A stretch of 64,000 nucleotides of DNA from contig CP136069.1 of NCBI GenBank assembly GCA_032622095.1, positions 186,733,122 to 186,797,121 of the forward strand, read 5' to 3'. This document shows positions 22,181-32,114 of the stretch, piece after piece. Made by a program: the position numbers and the translations under genes. Source of the DNA: Siphonodentalium dalli (lineage: Eukaryota > Mollusca > Scaphopoda > Gadilida > Siphonodentaliidae). The notes beneath the pieces are model-generated. The model made no database searches, was not told the DNA's origin, and saw nothing but the letters and a program-made list of their open reading frames with translations. Position 1 is the stretch's first letter. Every line of letters starts with the position of its first letter.

Positions 22181-22406
22181 TGTAATGGCCCTCTAATATA
22201 CTCTTTAACTCACCTGGATCCCTTCTGTCCTTCGCACACTATCGTATCTCTTTTCCTCGTCCTTTCTTCCCTCTCTCTCGTTCCCGCTTATCTCTGTCCG
22301 TTCAACTCGCTCTTCGTCCGTCTCGCCCCACTTCCTGTCGACCCAAGAGGCCAACTCCAATCCGCAGATGTGTACACCATTCATCAGCCTTTCGTCGTTC
22401 ATTACA
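22181..22406 (-). repeat. 5' LTR
   Basis: 226 bp, beginning (minus strand) TGTAATG and ending CATTACA. It would hold the promoter of the element. It differs from the other LTR at two positions. Confidence 0.93.
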
Positions 22407-22490
22407 TATTTACAAAGACTTGCAGTAACTGTTGTCTGATTCTCGAAACATCAAAAGACACATGTAGCGTTATTACATGCCACATTCACG
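22407..22490 (-). repeat. Repeat family B, part right of the LTR element
   Basis: Starts with the TATT target duplication and goes on with tacaaagacttgcagtaact, matching the inverse of 8842-8925. This fixes the insertion point of the LTR element. Confidence 0.8.
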
Positions 22491-22519
22491 ATGGAGCTCA
22501 TACTAGACTATGAAATGTC

Positions 22520-23140
22520 ACATTTTGCTGTATTTCGATTTCATGGATAATATGCATACAGTCGCATTTGTCATCCAATTGTAATGCATAACAATATCAC
22601 CTCTCCATGTTGAGCTACAGTGCCATTGACACTTTCATTGAACATGCTGTTATGTCCATCAAAGTTAAAATTACACAGGTGGCAATGTGCCGGGAAAGTT
22701 GGTACCGATGAGTGGGTCTGGCACATATACTGGACATGATGATTGAGTAGTTGACTGACTGGCATGGAAACCAACCGGAAGCAATTAACTGATTTTAAGA
22801 ATATGGACACATATAGCACATGTAAAAGCCATTTAAAAGGACATACCCAAACGCTCTTTGGAATTCCCTCGCACAAAAGTACTTTGATTGCAACCCAGTA
22901 GGATATTTGTGCCCAAACCCATTTGTACATTTTGCAAAAAACATTTGGCAAAGAAATGATGGGATGAACAGGGATTATAAGCAGACACAGACGAACAAAT
23001 AATAGATTGTATATAAATATAGATTCCTATACATTCATTGGTGGGAAATGTGCAGATAATAGTTTCAATTTACAAACGCCTATTGTTTTAACTTATTATC
23101 TGAAGATTCCATGTGCAACGGGAACTACTCGTCAATGGGT
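22520..23140. other. No recognisable gene
   Basis: About 600 bp of AT-rich sequence. The 126-codon minus frame at 22951-22571 shows no known motif. Confidence 0.4.
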
Positions 23141-23501
23141 ATATTACACATCACTGAAACGTTCTATAGTCATAACTCTTATGGACCCAACGGATTCACA
23201 CACAAAAAACACCAGTTGCAGTGTTTGCTAATTTGCATATATTTAGTGAACACTAATTTTCGAACTTTTCAATTGTACTTTAATCGGAAAAGTTCTTTTC
23301 TGTAATTCTTACATCAAAACATCTGGGTAATTTAAATTCAATATCTTCATGTCGAGATTATTGTGCGAGATTGAACGAGTCGATCCCTTTAGGTAGGTTG
23401 GTTATAAATTATTGCTGGTGTGTTATGCATACGTTTGTCGTGAATGAATAATTCAGTACGATTTTCCCTTTTATCAGATCACTCCAATTTTTTTTACCCT
23501 G

Positions 23502-23578
23502 TGCCAATGCATTCTCTTATATATGCGAGTCGACCATAGGTCGCCTCGCATATATAAGAGAATGCATTGGCCTAACAA
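23502..23578. repeat. Solo 67-nt palindrome of the hairpin family
   Basis: ccaatgcattctcttatata and its inverse frame the loop segment cgaccataggtcg. Left context ccctgtg and right context gcctaac are as in the full element. The following 130 bp (to about 23735) match inner sequence of the relative at 44331-44630. Confidence 0.85.
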
Positions 23579-23831
23579 TTTTTTACAATTTTAATAATTT
23601 TTTCTTGTATTCTTTAACAATTTTATAATTTCACCCATACAGAGCCCAAGACAAACATGAGCAGACGACATTCTTCTGTATGCTTCTATATATGTGTGGG
23701 GCTCCCTGCAGGGTAATTGAAGCAGAGAAGTATTTTGTGTGGAGAAGTTCTTAGGAGTATTGACACATATGAACGTGCATTGATGAAATCGACAACAGTT
23801 TCTTCCAAGTAGCTTTCGGGAATAACTTTAA

Positions 23832-24273
23832 CCCTTTACCGAACAAAACGGCCAAAAACGCCCAAATAAAGCTTCAACAGCCTAAAATATCTTGGGTCTC
23901 TCTCAATAGAACCATACAAATATGGATATCATTGGAACCGGTTCATTGACCACATTGTGATGGTTACAGTTATGCCCTGTGCCAATGCATTCTCTTATAT
24001 ATGCGAGTCGACTATAGGTCGCCTCGCATATATAAGAGAATGCATTGGCCTAACACTTTTTACCATTTTTTCTTACATTCTTTAACAATTTTATAATTGT
24101 TTCTTACATTTTTTAACAATTTTTATAATATCTTTTTCTACATTCTTTGACAATTTTATCATTTTTAATATATGTTAAGCCAATGCATTCTCTTATATAT
24201 GCGAGGCGACCTATGGTCGACTCGCATATATAAGAGAATGCATTGGCACAGGGCCGTTCTGTTGGGTAAAGGG
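23832..24273. mobile_element. piggyBac-type MITE with twin palindromes, complete
   Basis: 442 bp between TTAA at 23828-23831 and TTAA at 24274-24277. Termini CCCTTTACC...GGTAAAGGG are inverted repeats starting with CCC, as expected for piggyBac-type elements. Inside are two copies of the 67-nt palindrome in opposite orientation (about 23987-24053 and 24181-24247), separated by a strand-asymmetric ttacattctttaacaatttt tract. There is no ORF, so it would need a transposase in trans. Confidence 0.8.
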
Positions 24274-24533
24274 TTAATGAAACTAACGTCGTGTGTACAT
24301 TGCACACACAAGTCGACATTTAATATGCCAAATTGCAGAAGGGGATAACATATTTCTATGTCTTATTCGTTTACATTGGATGGACGATTTAACAATCAAA
24401 ATATTGGTATATAAACAGTGACTATCAAAAAAGTAACTAGTTGATTATCTAAAGCAATAGTTCGATGCGATGAATCAGTAGAACATCGTGCGTGTGCATG
24501 GCAAGGTTTTTTTCTTCCGTAATCGGATAACAA

Positions 24534-24679
24534 ACTGTTGTTGCCCTTCTCGGAAGGCATTGGAATTTGTCACCCGCCTGAGACCAGAATGTCTCTCTCG
24601 GAGCCTCGCTCCTCGGAAGACATTCCATTCTCAAGCGGGTGACAAATATGAATGTCTCCGACGACAGCGGGCGACAACT
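24534..24679. repeat. Long imperfect hairpin upstream of the PAN-fibrinogen gene
   Basis: Arms share tttgtcacccgc / gcgggtgacaaa, ttgttgccc / gggcgacaa and cggagcc / tcctcgg type pairs around a centre at about 24607. It lies 350-500 bp upstream of the TATA box. In the duplicate (61190-61300) the right arm is mostly missing. Confidence 0.6.
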
Positions 24680-25030
24680 GCAAAGTGAGCAATGCCCGCC
24701 AATAATCACCCCACCTTCGGAGTTTAGGAATTTCACTGAACTTAATGTGTACGGGTGGCAGAATGGTGTCAGTTATCTAACAAAATTGTCATCAAATGCA
24801 TGGCGACTTCACATCAGAACAAGCGTGACGTCACGCTTCAAACTCTCAACGACTTTACAGTTGTGGTATTCGTGCATACAGAGATCGATTTTTGAGACGG
24901 CAGCGTTGCGTGGATGAGATTGGTCAGATCGACTTCGTTTTGCTCGGCAGACTTAGCAGTTGACATTATCTATAACGAATGTCATTCTTACATCGATATT
25001 GACACTGGGCGGTTCACAATTTAGATGCAG

Positions 25031-25039
25031 TATATAAAG
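25031..25039 (+). promoter_or_regulatory. TATA box of the PAN-fibrinogen gene
   Basis: TATATAAAG 101 bp upstream of the ATG. The same motif occurs at the same distance in the duplicated copy (61777-61785). Transcription probably begins about 25-30 bp downstream. Confidence 0.65.
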
Positions 25040-25131
25040 TATAACATATTCTAATATTGCAATACACATATTAAGGTACATTGTGATCAATTAACTCTGT
25101 GTGGACATTTTTTGTGAAAACGACGAGAGTG

Positions 25132-25506
25132 ATGGAGAACTTCATAATGAACTTTTCGCTGACCGTCATTCTCGTGACAACGTTTGGATCAGTTCAATCA
25201 TCCGGCGTAATCAACCAACCGTGTGTTGGCGAGACACCAGGAGTAGACTATATCTACAATAAACCAGTTTATGTTAAAAAATCGGACATCGATTTCACAA
25301 ATATCATCCTACGAGTCATCAACGGTATTCGGATGTTAGATTGCATTTCACACTGTCTCCCTGTGGTGGAGTGTGGCGCTGTCGTTTTTGACAAAACCGT
25401 GAATGAGTGTAAGCTGATTAAACAAGAGATGAGGGACAATTTCAAAAACATCCCAATCAGGAGCGGCAGAGATTTTGGGGTTGTACGATATGTGAAGTTA
25501 CCGAAG
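25132..25506 (+). CDS. Secreted PAN-fibrinogen protein, exon 1 (signal peptide, PAN/apple-like domain)
   Basis: The ATG at 25132 opens a hydrophobic signal peptide (NFSLTVILVTTFGSVQS) followed by a roughly 100-residue segment with the Cys pattern of a PAN/apple-like domain (LDCISHCLPVVECGAVVFD, then NECKLIKQE). The 11 codons upstream in the open frame start at GTG and are untranslated. The exon ends after CCG AAG at 25506 with GTGAGT as donor, in phase 0. It joins in phase with the 52-nt exon at 31145 and the fibrinogen exon at 46356, giving about 354 residues. PAN modules mediate protein or sugar binding, so a secreted lectin-like recognition protein, possibly immune, is likely. No intact alternative downstream exon is seen nearer. 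Confidence 0.72.
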
Positions 25507-25554
25507 GTGAGTTATCTTATTCCACCTGCACCCGACCCCCGGAGGTTCTGGTCC

Positions 25555-26150
25555 CGTCCGTCCGTCCGTATGAATACTTCAACTTGTAAGCCTGATGTGA
25601 ACTATAATTGGTTAGCCCAGCTTGGGAAAATGATTCCCACGTACTAAAGGTTCGTCCATGTATTCATCCAGAGATATTACCCTTGTTGGACTAGGAAGTT
25701 TGTGTCCGTATATGAACAATTCACATTGTACCTCGGTGTGAATAATCGGTTGTCCTTTGGTGTGGTGATGCAACAACTTTGGGAAAGGATACCTACATAC
25801 TAATGGTTTCGTCAATTTGTTTGTTCTTACCAGAGTTGTGGCACCTGTTGGACCTAGAAATGTGTGAATCCTTTGTCAGTACGAATATTTCACCCGGTAA
25901 CTTGGGTATGAATGATCTTAATAAGTTGTGCTACGATAATGTGATGGTATAGCTTAGTGGTACACACACAATACAGGGATCGTACAATTATTCTTGACAG
26001 TGTTATGGCATTTATTGGACCCCGAAAGCTATGAATATTGTGTCGGTTCTAACAGTTTACCTTGTAAATCAGGTGTGAATCGTCGAATTTGATTGTGCTT
26101 TGGTATGGTGATATCCCAGCTTGGGGTGGGGATGGTTCCCACTTACCTGA
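25555..26150 (+). repeat. Ancient tandem repeat in intron 1, ~165-bp units
   Basis: About four diverged units, each with a gtccgtatgaa- or gtcagtacgaa-like start, a gtgtgaat...ggt middle, and a cttgttggac or cctgttggac end (near 25555, 25710, 25875 and 26045). The duplicate carries the same array at 62615-63190, so the array predates the segmental duplication. Confidence 0.5.
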
Positions 26151-26322
26151 GACCCTTGTTGGACTTCAAATGTTCACGCAATAGACATGTTGCAATCCAT
26201 GCACATTTAAAACAGTGGTCAAACGTAAATGCTAATTATATTACTAATAGTGTAAACGATATGTTATTTGAACAAAAGAATAGAACATCACAAGTTATAC
26301 ATCGATAAACAAACAATTCAAA

Positions 26323-27977
26323 TGAGGATGCGATAACAAGCCATAAGCCTATGAGGATGCGATAACAAGCCACAAGCCTATGAGGATGCGATAACAAGCC
26401 ATAAGCCTATGAGGATGCGATAACAAGCCATAAGCCTATGATGATGCGATAACAAGCCATAAGCCTATGAGGATGCGATAACAAGCCATAAGCCTATGAG
26501 GATGCGATAACAAGCCATAGGCCTATGATGATGCGATAACAAGCCATAAGCCTATGAGGATGCGATAACAAGCCATAAGCCTATGAGGATGCGATAACAA
26601 GCCATAAGCCTATGAGGATGCGATAACAAGCCATAAGCCTATGAGGATGCGATAACAAGCCATAAGCCTATGAGGATGCGATAACAAGCCATAAGCCTAT
26701 GAGGATGCGATAACAAGCCATAAGCCTATGAGGATGCGATAACAGGCCATAAGCCTATGAGGATGCGATAACAAGCCATAAGCATATGAGGATGCGATAA
26801 CAAGCCATAAGCCTATGAGGATGCGATAACAAGCCATACGCCTATGAGGATGCGATAACAAGCCATAAGCCTATGATGATGCGATAACAAGCCATAAGCC
26901 TATGAGGATGCGATAACAAGCCATAAGCCTATGATGATGCGATAACAAGCCATAAGCCTATGAGGATGCGATAACAAGCCATAAGCCTATGAGGATGCGA
27001 TAACAAGCCATACGCCTATGATGATGCGATAACAAGCCATAAGCCTATGAGGAAGCGATAACAAGCCATACGCATATGAGGATGCGATAACAAGCCATAA
27101 GCCTATGAGGATGCGATAACAAGCCATACGCCTATGATGATGCGATAACAAGCCATAAGCCTATGAGGATGCGATAACAAGCCATAAGCCCATGAGGAGG
27201 CGATAACAAGCCATAAGCCTATGATGATGCGATAACAAGCCATAAGCCTATGAGGATGCGATAACAAGCCATAGGCCTATGACGATGCGATAACAAGCCA
27301 TAAGCCTATGAGGATGCAATAACAAGCCATAAGCATATGAGGATGCGATAACAAGCCATAAGCCTATGAGGAAGCGATAACAAGCCATACGCCTATGATG
27401 ATGCGATAACAAGCCATAAGCCTATGAGGATGCGATAACAAGCCATAAGCCTATGAGGATGCGATAACAAGCCGTAAGACTATGAGGATGCGATAACAAT
27501 CCATAAGCCTATGAGGATGCGATAACAAGCCATAAGCCTATGAGGATGCGATAACAAGCCATAAGCCTATGAGGATGCGATAACAATCCATAAGCCTATG
27601 AGGATGCGATTACAAGCCATAAGCCTATGAGGATGCGATAACAAGCCATAAGCCTATGATGATGCGATAACAAGCCATACGCCTATGAGGATGCGATAAC
27701 AAGCCATAAGCCTATGAGGATGCGATAACAAGCCATAATCCTATGAGGATGCGATAACAAGCCATAAACCTATGAGGATGCGATAACAAGCCATAAGCCT
27801 ATGAGGATGCGATAACAAGCCATAAGCCTATGAGGATGCGATAACAAGCCATAAGCCTATGAGGATGCGATAACAAGCCATAAGCCTATGAGGATGCGAT
27901 AACAAGCCATAAGCATATGAGGATGCGATAACAAGCCATAAGCCTATGAGGATGCGATAACAAGCCATAAGCCTATG
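26323..27977 (+). repeat. 29-bp minisatellite, about 57 units
   Basis: The unit is atgaggatgcgataacaagc plus cataagcct (29 bp), repeated head to tail over 1.65 kb with few substitutions (gaggatg/gatgatg, cataagc/catacgc, cctatg/catatg). The variants occur in mixed order, hinting at several rounds of amplification. It lies in intron 1 of the PAN-fibrinogen gene. The long minus-strand frame at its right end is a translation of the repeat. The duplicate locus has one unit only (63373-63396). Confidence 0.95.
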
Positions 27978-27979
27978 GC

Positions 27980-29050
27980 TTTTATACAAAAATCTTTGAT
28001 AAAACACTTTTTGTCGTCGATTACCAAACTTATAAATAGTCGTCTCCATTGTAGAGGGAATATAGGGTATCATTCAATGTCACCAAAGTGGCACATGTAC
28101 AGTGGAGTCATGAATTTGGTGAAGCACCAACAATGATAAAACATTTGTTTTCCGATTTCCGTTCAAACTCATATATGTAGGCAGATCAACGATATCATGA
28201 AGGGTTTGGTTTATTGTTCCCAAAATATTGATGTTTAAGTCAGGAATGGGGGGGGCACCAACTTTGTTAAAAAGTGTCGCCGACTAACTAAACATAAATT
28301 GTCATCTCCATGACGTAACTGTATAATGGTATTGTTTAAATATTCCTAAGGAATGTCGTTCGAGTTGGGGGTCGGAGAACCATACAATTAATATTAGAGA
28401 TACAGGTTAATATTTGGCATTGATAAAAAATTCACAACTATTCAGTCCAATTAGTTTATGTATATTTCTTAAAGGGACCAATCCACTGGCAGTGGGTAAA
28501 TATGAACACAAAAATTAAGTCTGCAGAAATTTCCTCACCAAGAAATACATGGAGTAATATTTCAACTTTGTTCTTATATTCATTATTAATATTTTCGATA
28601 ACGAAATTTCACGTGTTGAAACCATTGTCATGTCAACCAACCGTTGTCATGTAAATATTGTTTACAGTGATTCGTCAACAAACATCGCTAAGCGTGTATT
28701 AAGTTTAAATGTTTTTGTTTTAGTATGATCAAATTATATTATCTTATAGGACTTTTATCGGTAATCCCACTGTAACAGAACTGTTTAAATAATAAAGGTT
28801 TTGACTTGCCAGATCTCATTATTGGAGTTATTAATTATGAAAATAAGAACAAAGTCAATCTATTGTTTCATGTTGTTGATGATATTTGTTTTACACTTTT
28901 ATGTTATTTTTTTTTGTATGAACCCACTGCGGCGGTTTTGAATTCCTTTAACTAATAGAAACATATTTACAATTCTGGTTACGTTTTCACCTGGGCTATA
29001 CGTCGGGATACCATGCTGATTATATAATATAGACGGCATGCCACTGCTTC
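27980..29050. other. Intronic AT-rich sequence, no features seen
   Basis: No coding or structured repeat recognised between the minisatellite and the inverted repeat at 29058. Confidence 0.4.
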
Positions 29051-29058
29051 TTTGTGCC

Positions 29059-31086
29059 CTGAGTCGTTATTTCGTGAGAGAATCTGGATTCAGATTATGG
29101 ATTAGTCCCAACACGACGTGGTTCGGTAAACGAACAGACCAGAATCAGTAAACGAACAGACCGTAATCGTACTCAATCGTCGTAATCCGGATTCAGATTC
29201 TGATTCCGATTACGGACTCATACGTTCATAATGTAAACAAACCGAGATTTAAATGCGGAGACAAATTTGTGTTATCGAGTGTAAACAGGGAGAATATTAC
29301 TGAAATTAGCCAAATAATAATGTTATTGATAGTAATACTGGGGGAGCACTTCGGTTTGATGGCGAACTTGAAGCAAATCATTGTCAATTTCATTGTCACT
29401 TTCATCACGTCCATTTCATAATTCCATCCATAAAATACCGCCCGAACGCGTGTCGATTTCAAACTCGGCGGATACGTCACCATTGACCGAATTCACGTGA
29501 ACCTGCATGGATATGGCTTCTGCTTTGTTCGTTATTATAGCTGAAGGGGTCACTCTCACCAAAAAAAGTGCTGAAGGGTACACAGGGTTTGAAAATGTGC
29601 TGAAGGGTACACAGGGTCTGTGATCGGCACGAACACCATTACTTAAATTGTGTTTATGAAAGTCTGGCGCCCATTAGCAGTTTGTTTTCAGTACATTTTA
29701 ATATGCATTGGAACGTAAACAATTATTCTCTAACAGAAATCATGGCAGATACGAAAACTGAATGTCCTTTAGGACAACATTTCAAACCCTGTGTACCCTT
29801 CAGCACATTTTGAAAATCCTATGAACCCTTCAGCACTTTTTTTGGTGAGAGTGACCCCTTCAGCGTTATTATATGTTCCTTCTTATTCAAGAAAAAGTAG
29901 GATTATATTATAACGATGGATTATCAGATACACGTATGTACTATCTAGTCTTATAGCAATTTCATATTTAAAATGTGTTGTTTCGTTAAATGCAGTCGTT
30001 TTGCACAATAGTCTCTGTATAGTGCAGAAATACAGGCATATTTTGGCCAACGTGTTGTACATAAGTTGAAAAATAAAGCTTTGACCATGAAGCTAATTTT
30101 GTGGTCTTGTGATCGCACGTGAACTGCATCTCCCACCCGCACAAACACAAATGTAAAGCTTATTCTAGGATCTCAGGACTATATATATAGTGGAAATGCA
30201 GTCAATTTATTGATTAAGTACAAGTTATAGGGACGTGGCTAGAGAGAGTGATCCATCAAATTTCCGGCCAACTGCACCCCTCCCCCTTGAACCAAACAGC
30301 AAACTCATAGGTTCTGGTGTGTCAGGCATGAAATTTCCAACTGCTGGAAATGTACCAAAGTTTAGTTTAAACATATTGATTTGTCAAATTTAGATAACAC
30401 ATGGTATAACACATACATTTGATTATACAGACAATGGGATTGGAGGACAAGTGCTGACTCACTTAAGGGTACCCCATCTCCCATGTTATTACACTGAATA
30501 ATAAATAATTAGTAATGGGGTTTGTTTGTTGCGTTGGCTGGCTTGTATGTATCATTATTTGGAAAAGTTAGTCAAAAGAATCCTGATTTGCCTCACGTGT
30601 GAATGACTGTACAGCTACGAAAAATGTACCAAAGTTCGGGGGGGGGGGGGTAGACATCCCAACCAACCCCTGTCGCCCACGTCCCTGTACAACTGTACAA
30701 GTTTCGTGTGTAATCCACAACGTCTTCGGAATTTGATTCAGGAGAACTCGAATTGTTAGAAATGCTTTCCCTCATCAATAAACACACTTTAACTTGAAAA
30801 AAGATGCGATTAAGTCGGATTGGCAGCTAATTAGGTGTCATGTGTATACACATAGAAGAAAAGCATGAGTTTCACAACAAACATGAACATTATAAATATA
30901 AGATACAAATGATATACAAACACATGAGCCATGTTGAGAACATTAACGCTGGGAGTACATTAAACATAGTATCGGAGACCACGTGGATTTCAAAATCTGA
31001 CCTAGAATAAGTGTAATCTCGATTTAGCCCCGCCCCGTTATCAGTTTTGGATTCTGAATCCAGAGTATCCCACAAAATAACGACTC
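29059..31086. repeat. Inverted pair of ~35-bp sequences flanking 2 kb
   Basis: ctgagtcgttatttcgtgag at 29059 recurs, inverted and slightly changed, ending at 31086, each followed inward by ctggattcaga. It could be the termini of a 2-kb DNA transposon; no target duplication is evident and no transposase is seen between them. The right end lies 58 bp before exon 2. Confidence 0.45.
29540..29864. mobile_element. MITE with ~80-bp TIRs and 9-bp target duplication
   Basis: 325 bp with long terminal inverted repeats (gctgaaggggtcactctcac at both ends in opposite orientation) and GTTATTATA directly repeated at 29531-29539 and 29865-29873. A 9-bp duplication with long TIRs points to the Mutator-like (MULE) superfamily. 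There is no ORF. The TIRs themselves contain the repeated phrase gctgaagggtacacaggg. Confidence 0.85.
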
Positions 31087-31144
31087 AGGAGATAACCCAA
31101 TTAGCTATCTAGTGACGTGAGATTTATTCGTGATTTTCTTTCAG

Positions 31145-31196
31145 GAGACCAGATGCAAGAAGGATCCGGATGGGCAGCCAGCTTGGCCCTACAGAG
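31145..31196 (+). CDS. PAN-fibrinogen gene, exon 2 (52-nt linker exon)
   Basis: A ttctttcag acceptor precedes and a GTGAGTAAG donor follows. Read in phase 0 from exon 1 it gives ETRCKKDPDGQPAWPYR plus one base, and the first two bases of exon 3 complete an Asp codon that leads straight into the fibrinogen domain. The agreement of phases on both sides is the evidence that it is real. It would form a short Pro-rich linker with one Cys. Confidence 0.65.
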
Positions 31197-31751
31197 GTGA
31201 GTAAGTCGATTGTATTCAATCAGTGATCATGTCGAGGATGGTTGAAATAGAAACCGCGAATGTTGGGAACTATAGCTCAACACACTCGTGGACAGTTGTT
31301 GAACATATTTTATGGTGACCCGCAATATACAATATAAATTACACATATTATTATAAGCGTACGGTTACACAAGATAGTTACGGAACTTATCAGAGCTCCT
31401 CTCCTCTGGCATTTAGCTGCTAATATATGTTTATATTGCGATTGGTTCAAACATTTACTGTTTAACACTTTCACCACCGAATATACGAGGGTAAAATGCC
31501 CCAGACCCCAGATTTACAGGAATTAATTGGGAATTGTTTTGTCTTTAGCGATAAGCCTAAATACTAATGTTTAGAGGGATCGTTGGTATGGCAAACCATA
31601 TATTGCCGTGATCAGCAGTTAATTTATATTCACATGAGGGTCATAGATGAACTTCGGGTGCTGAACTTCCTTGACAACGGTTGCTAGGGAAACATCCGTC
31701 ATTGAAAAACACTAGATTTTGATCAATTTTCTACTGAATGGCACTCATTAT

Positions 31752-32114
31752 AACAGGCCTGGCAGTTGATTGCAGGAGGGCTGAACATAGCCCTCTTTGG
31801 TTGCCTTAGAAGGGCTAATAGCCCACCTAGACTTCCTCTCTTCTCTTGAATTCATGTTTAATTTGTGCAGTGGATATTACTAGTGGCATTGAACACATCC
31901 TGGTTCTTTGTTGCTGAGAACATACCAGAAGGTGTCAGAGTTTAGCAGGAAGTTTTTGTTATATGTCCAAACAGGTTACAGATTCACAAAGTGAATTTCA
32001 TGTTGGCGAGTTTTTACCAGCTTTAGGGGGGGGCTGAAAATAGCCCTCCTTGAGTCAATTTTGCGAGGGCTGTAGGAGGGCTATCAAATAGCCATCATCA
32101 GACTTCCAGGCCTG
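31752..32114. mobile_element. Candidate hAT-type MITE
   Basis: Termini caggcctggcagt and acttccaggcctg are inverted. Near-duplicates ctcattat (31744) and ctcataca (32115) may be a worn 8-bp target duplication. Inner agggctgaacatagccctc-type phrases are themselves palindromic and repeated. Confidence 0.4.

Larger units (their letters stand above)
15534..22406 (-). mobile_element. Ty3/gypsy LTR retrotransposon, full length
   Basis: A 6.9-kb element bounded by 226-bp direct LTRs that differ at only two positions. Termini TGTAATG...CATTACA form 7-bp inverted repeats. TATT at 15530-15533 is repeated at 22407-22410 as target-site duplication, and an uninterrupted relative of the target exists at 8842-9556. 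On the minus strand the order is SGNH-like ORF, gag, protease, reverse transcriptase/RNase H, integrase, which is the Ty3/gypsy pol order (RT before IN). No env-like ORF follows integrase. Gag has an in-frame stop and pol has two frameshifts and one stop, so this copy is not autonomous although its LTRs indicate recent insertion. Confidence 0.92.
23140..26345 (+). repeat. Segmental duplication, left copy
   Basis: Direct duplicate of about 59938-63395. Matching blocks are 23140-23500 with 59938-60290, 24290-25130 (promoter side) with 60920-61877, exon 1, and the following intron to the first unit of the 29-bp repeat. The middle differs: this copy has palindromic MITEs at 23500-24280, while the other has different inserts. 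Confidence 0.85.

Noticed and set aside
25099-25131. Eleven extra codons before the exon 1 ATG
   Set aside because: The open frame begins at GTG, not ATG, and the ATG at 25132 is directly followed by a good signal peptide and conserved in the duplicate.
25925-25960. tRNA-like phrase tatagcttagtggta (also at 63008-63022)
   Set aside because: It resembles an A box, but no B box, acceptor stem or CCA-side pairing follows at the right distance.
26323-27977. Regular short repeats resembling a CRISPR array
   Set aside because: Units are contiguous 29-bp copies without unique spacers, and the context is an animal intron; it is a minisatellite.
27828-28073. 81-codon minus-strand ORF with repeated RILIGLWLVIASS-type units
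   Set aside because: It is the translation of the 29-bp minisatellite.
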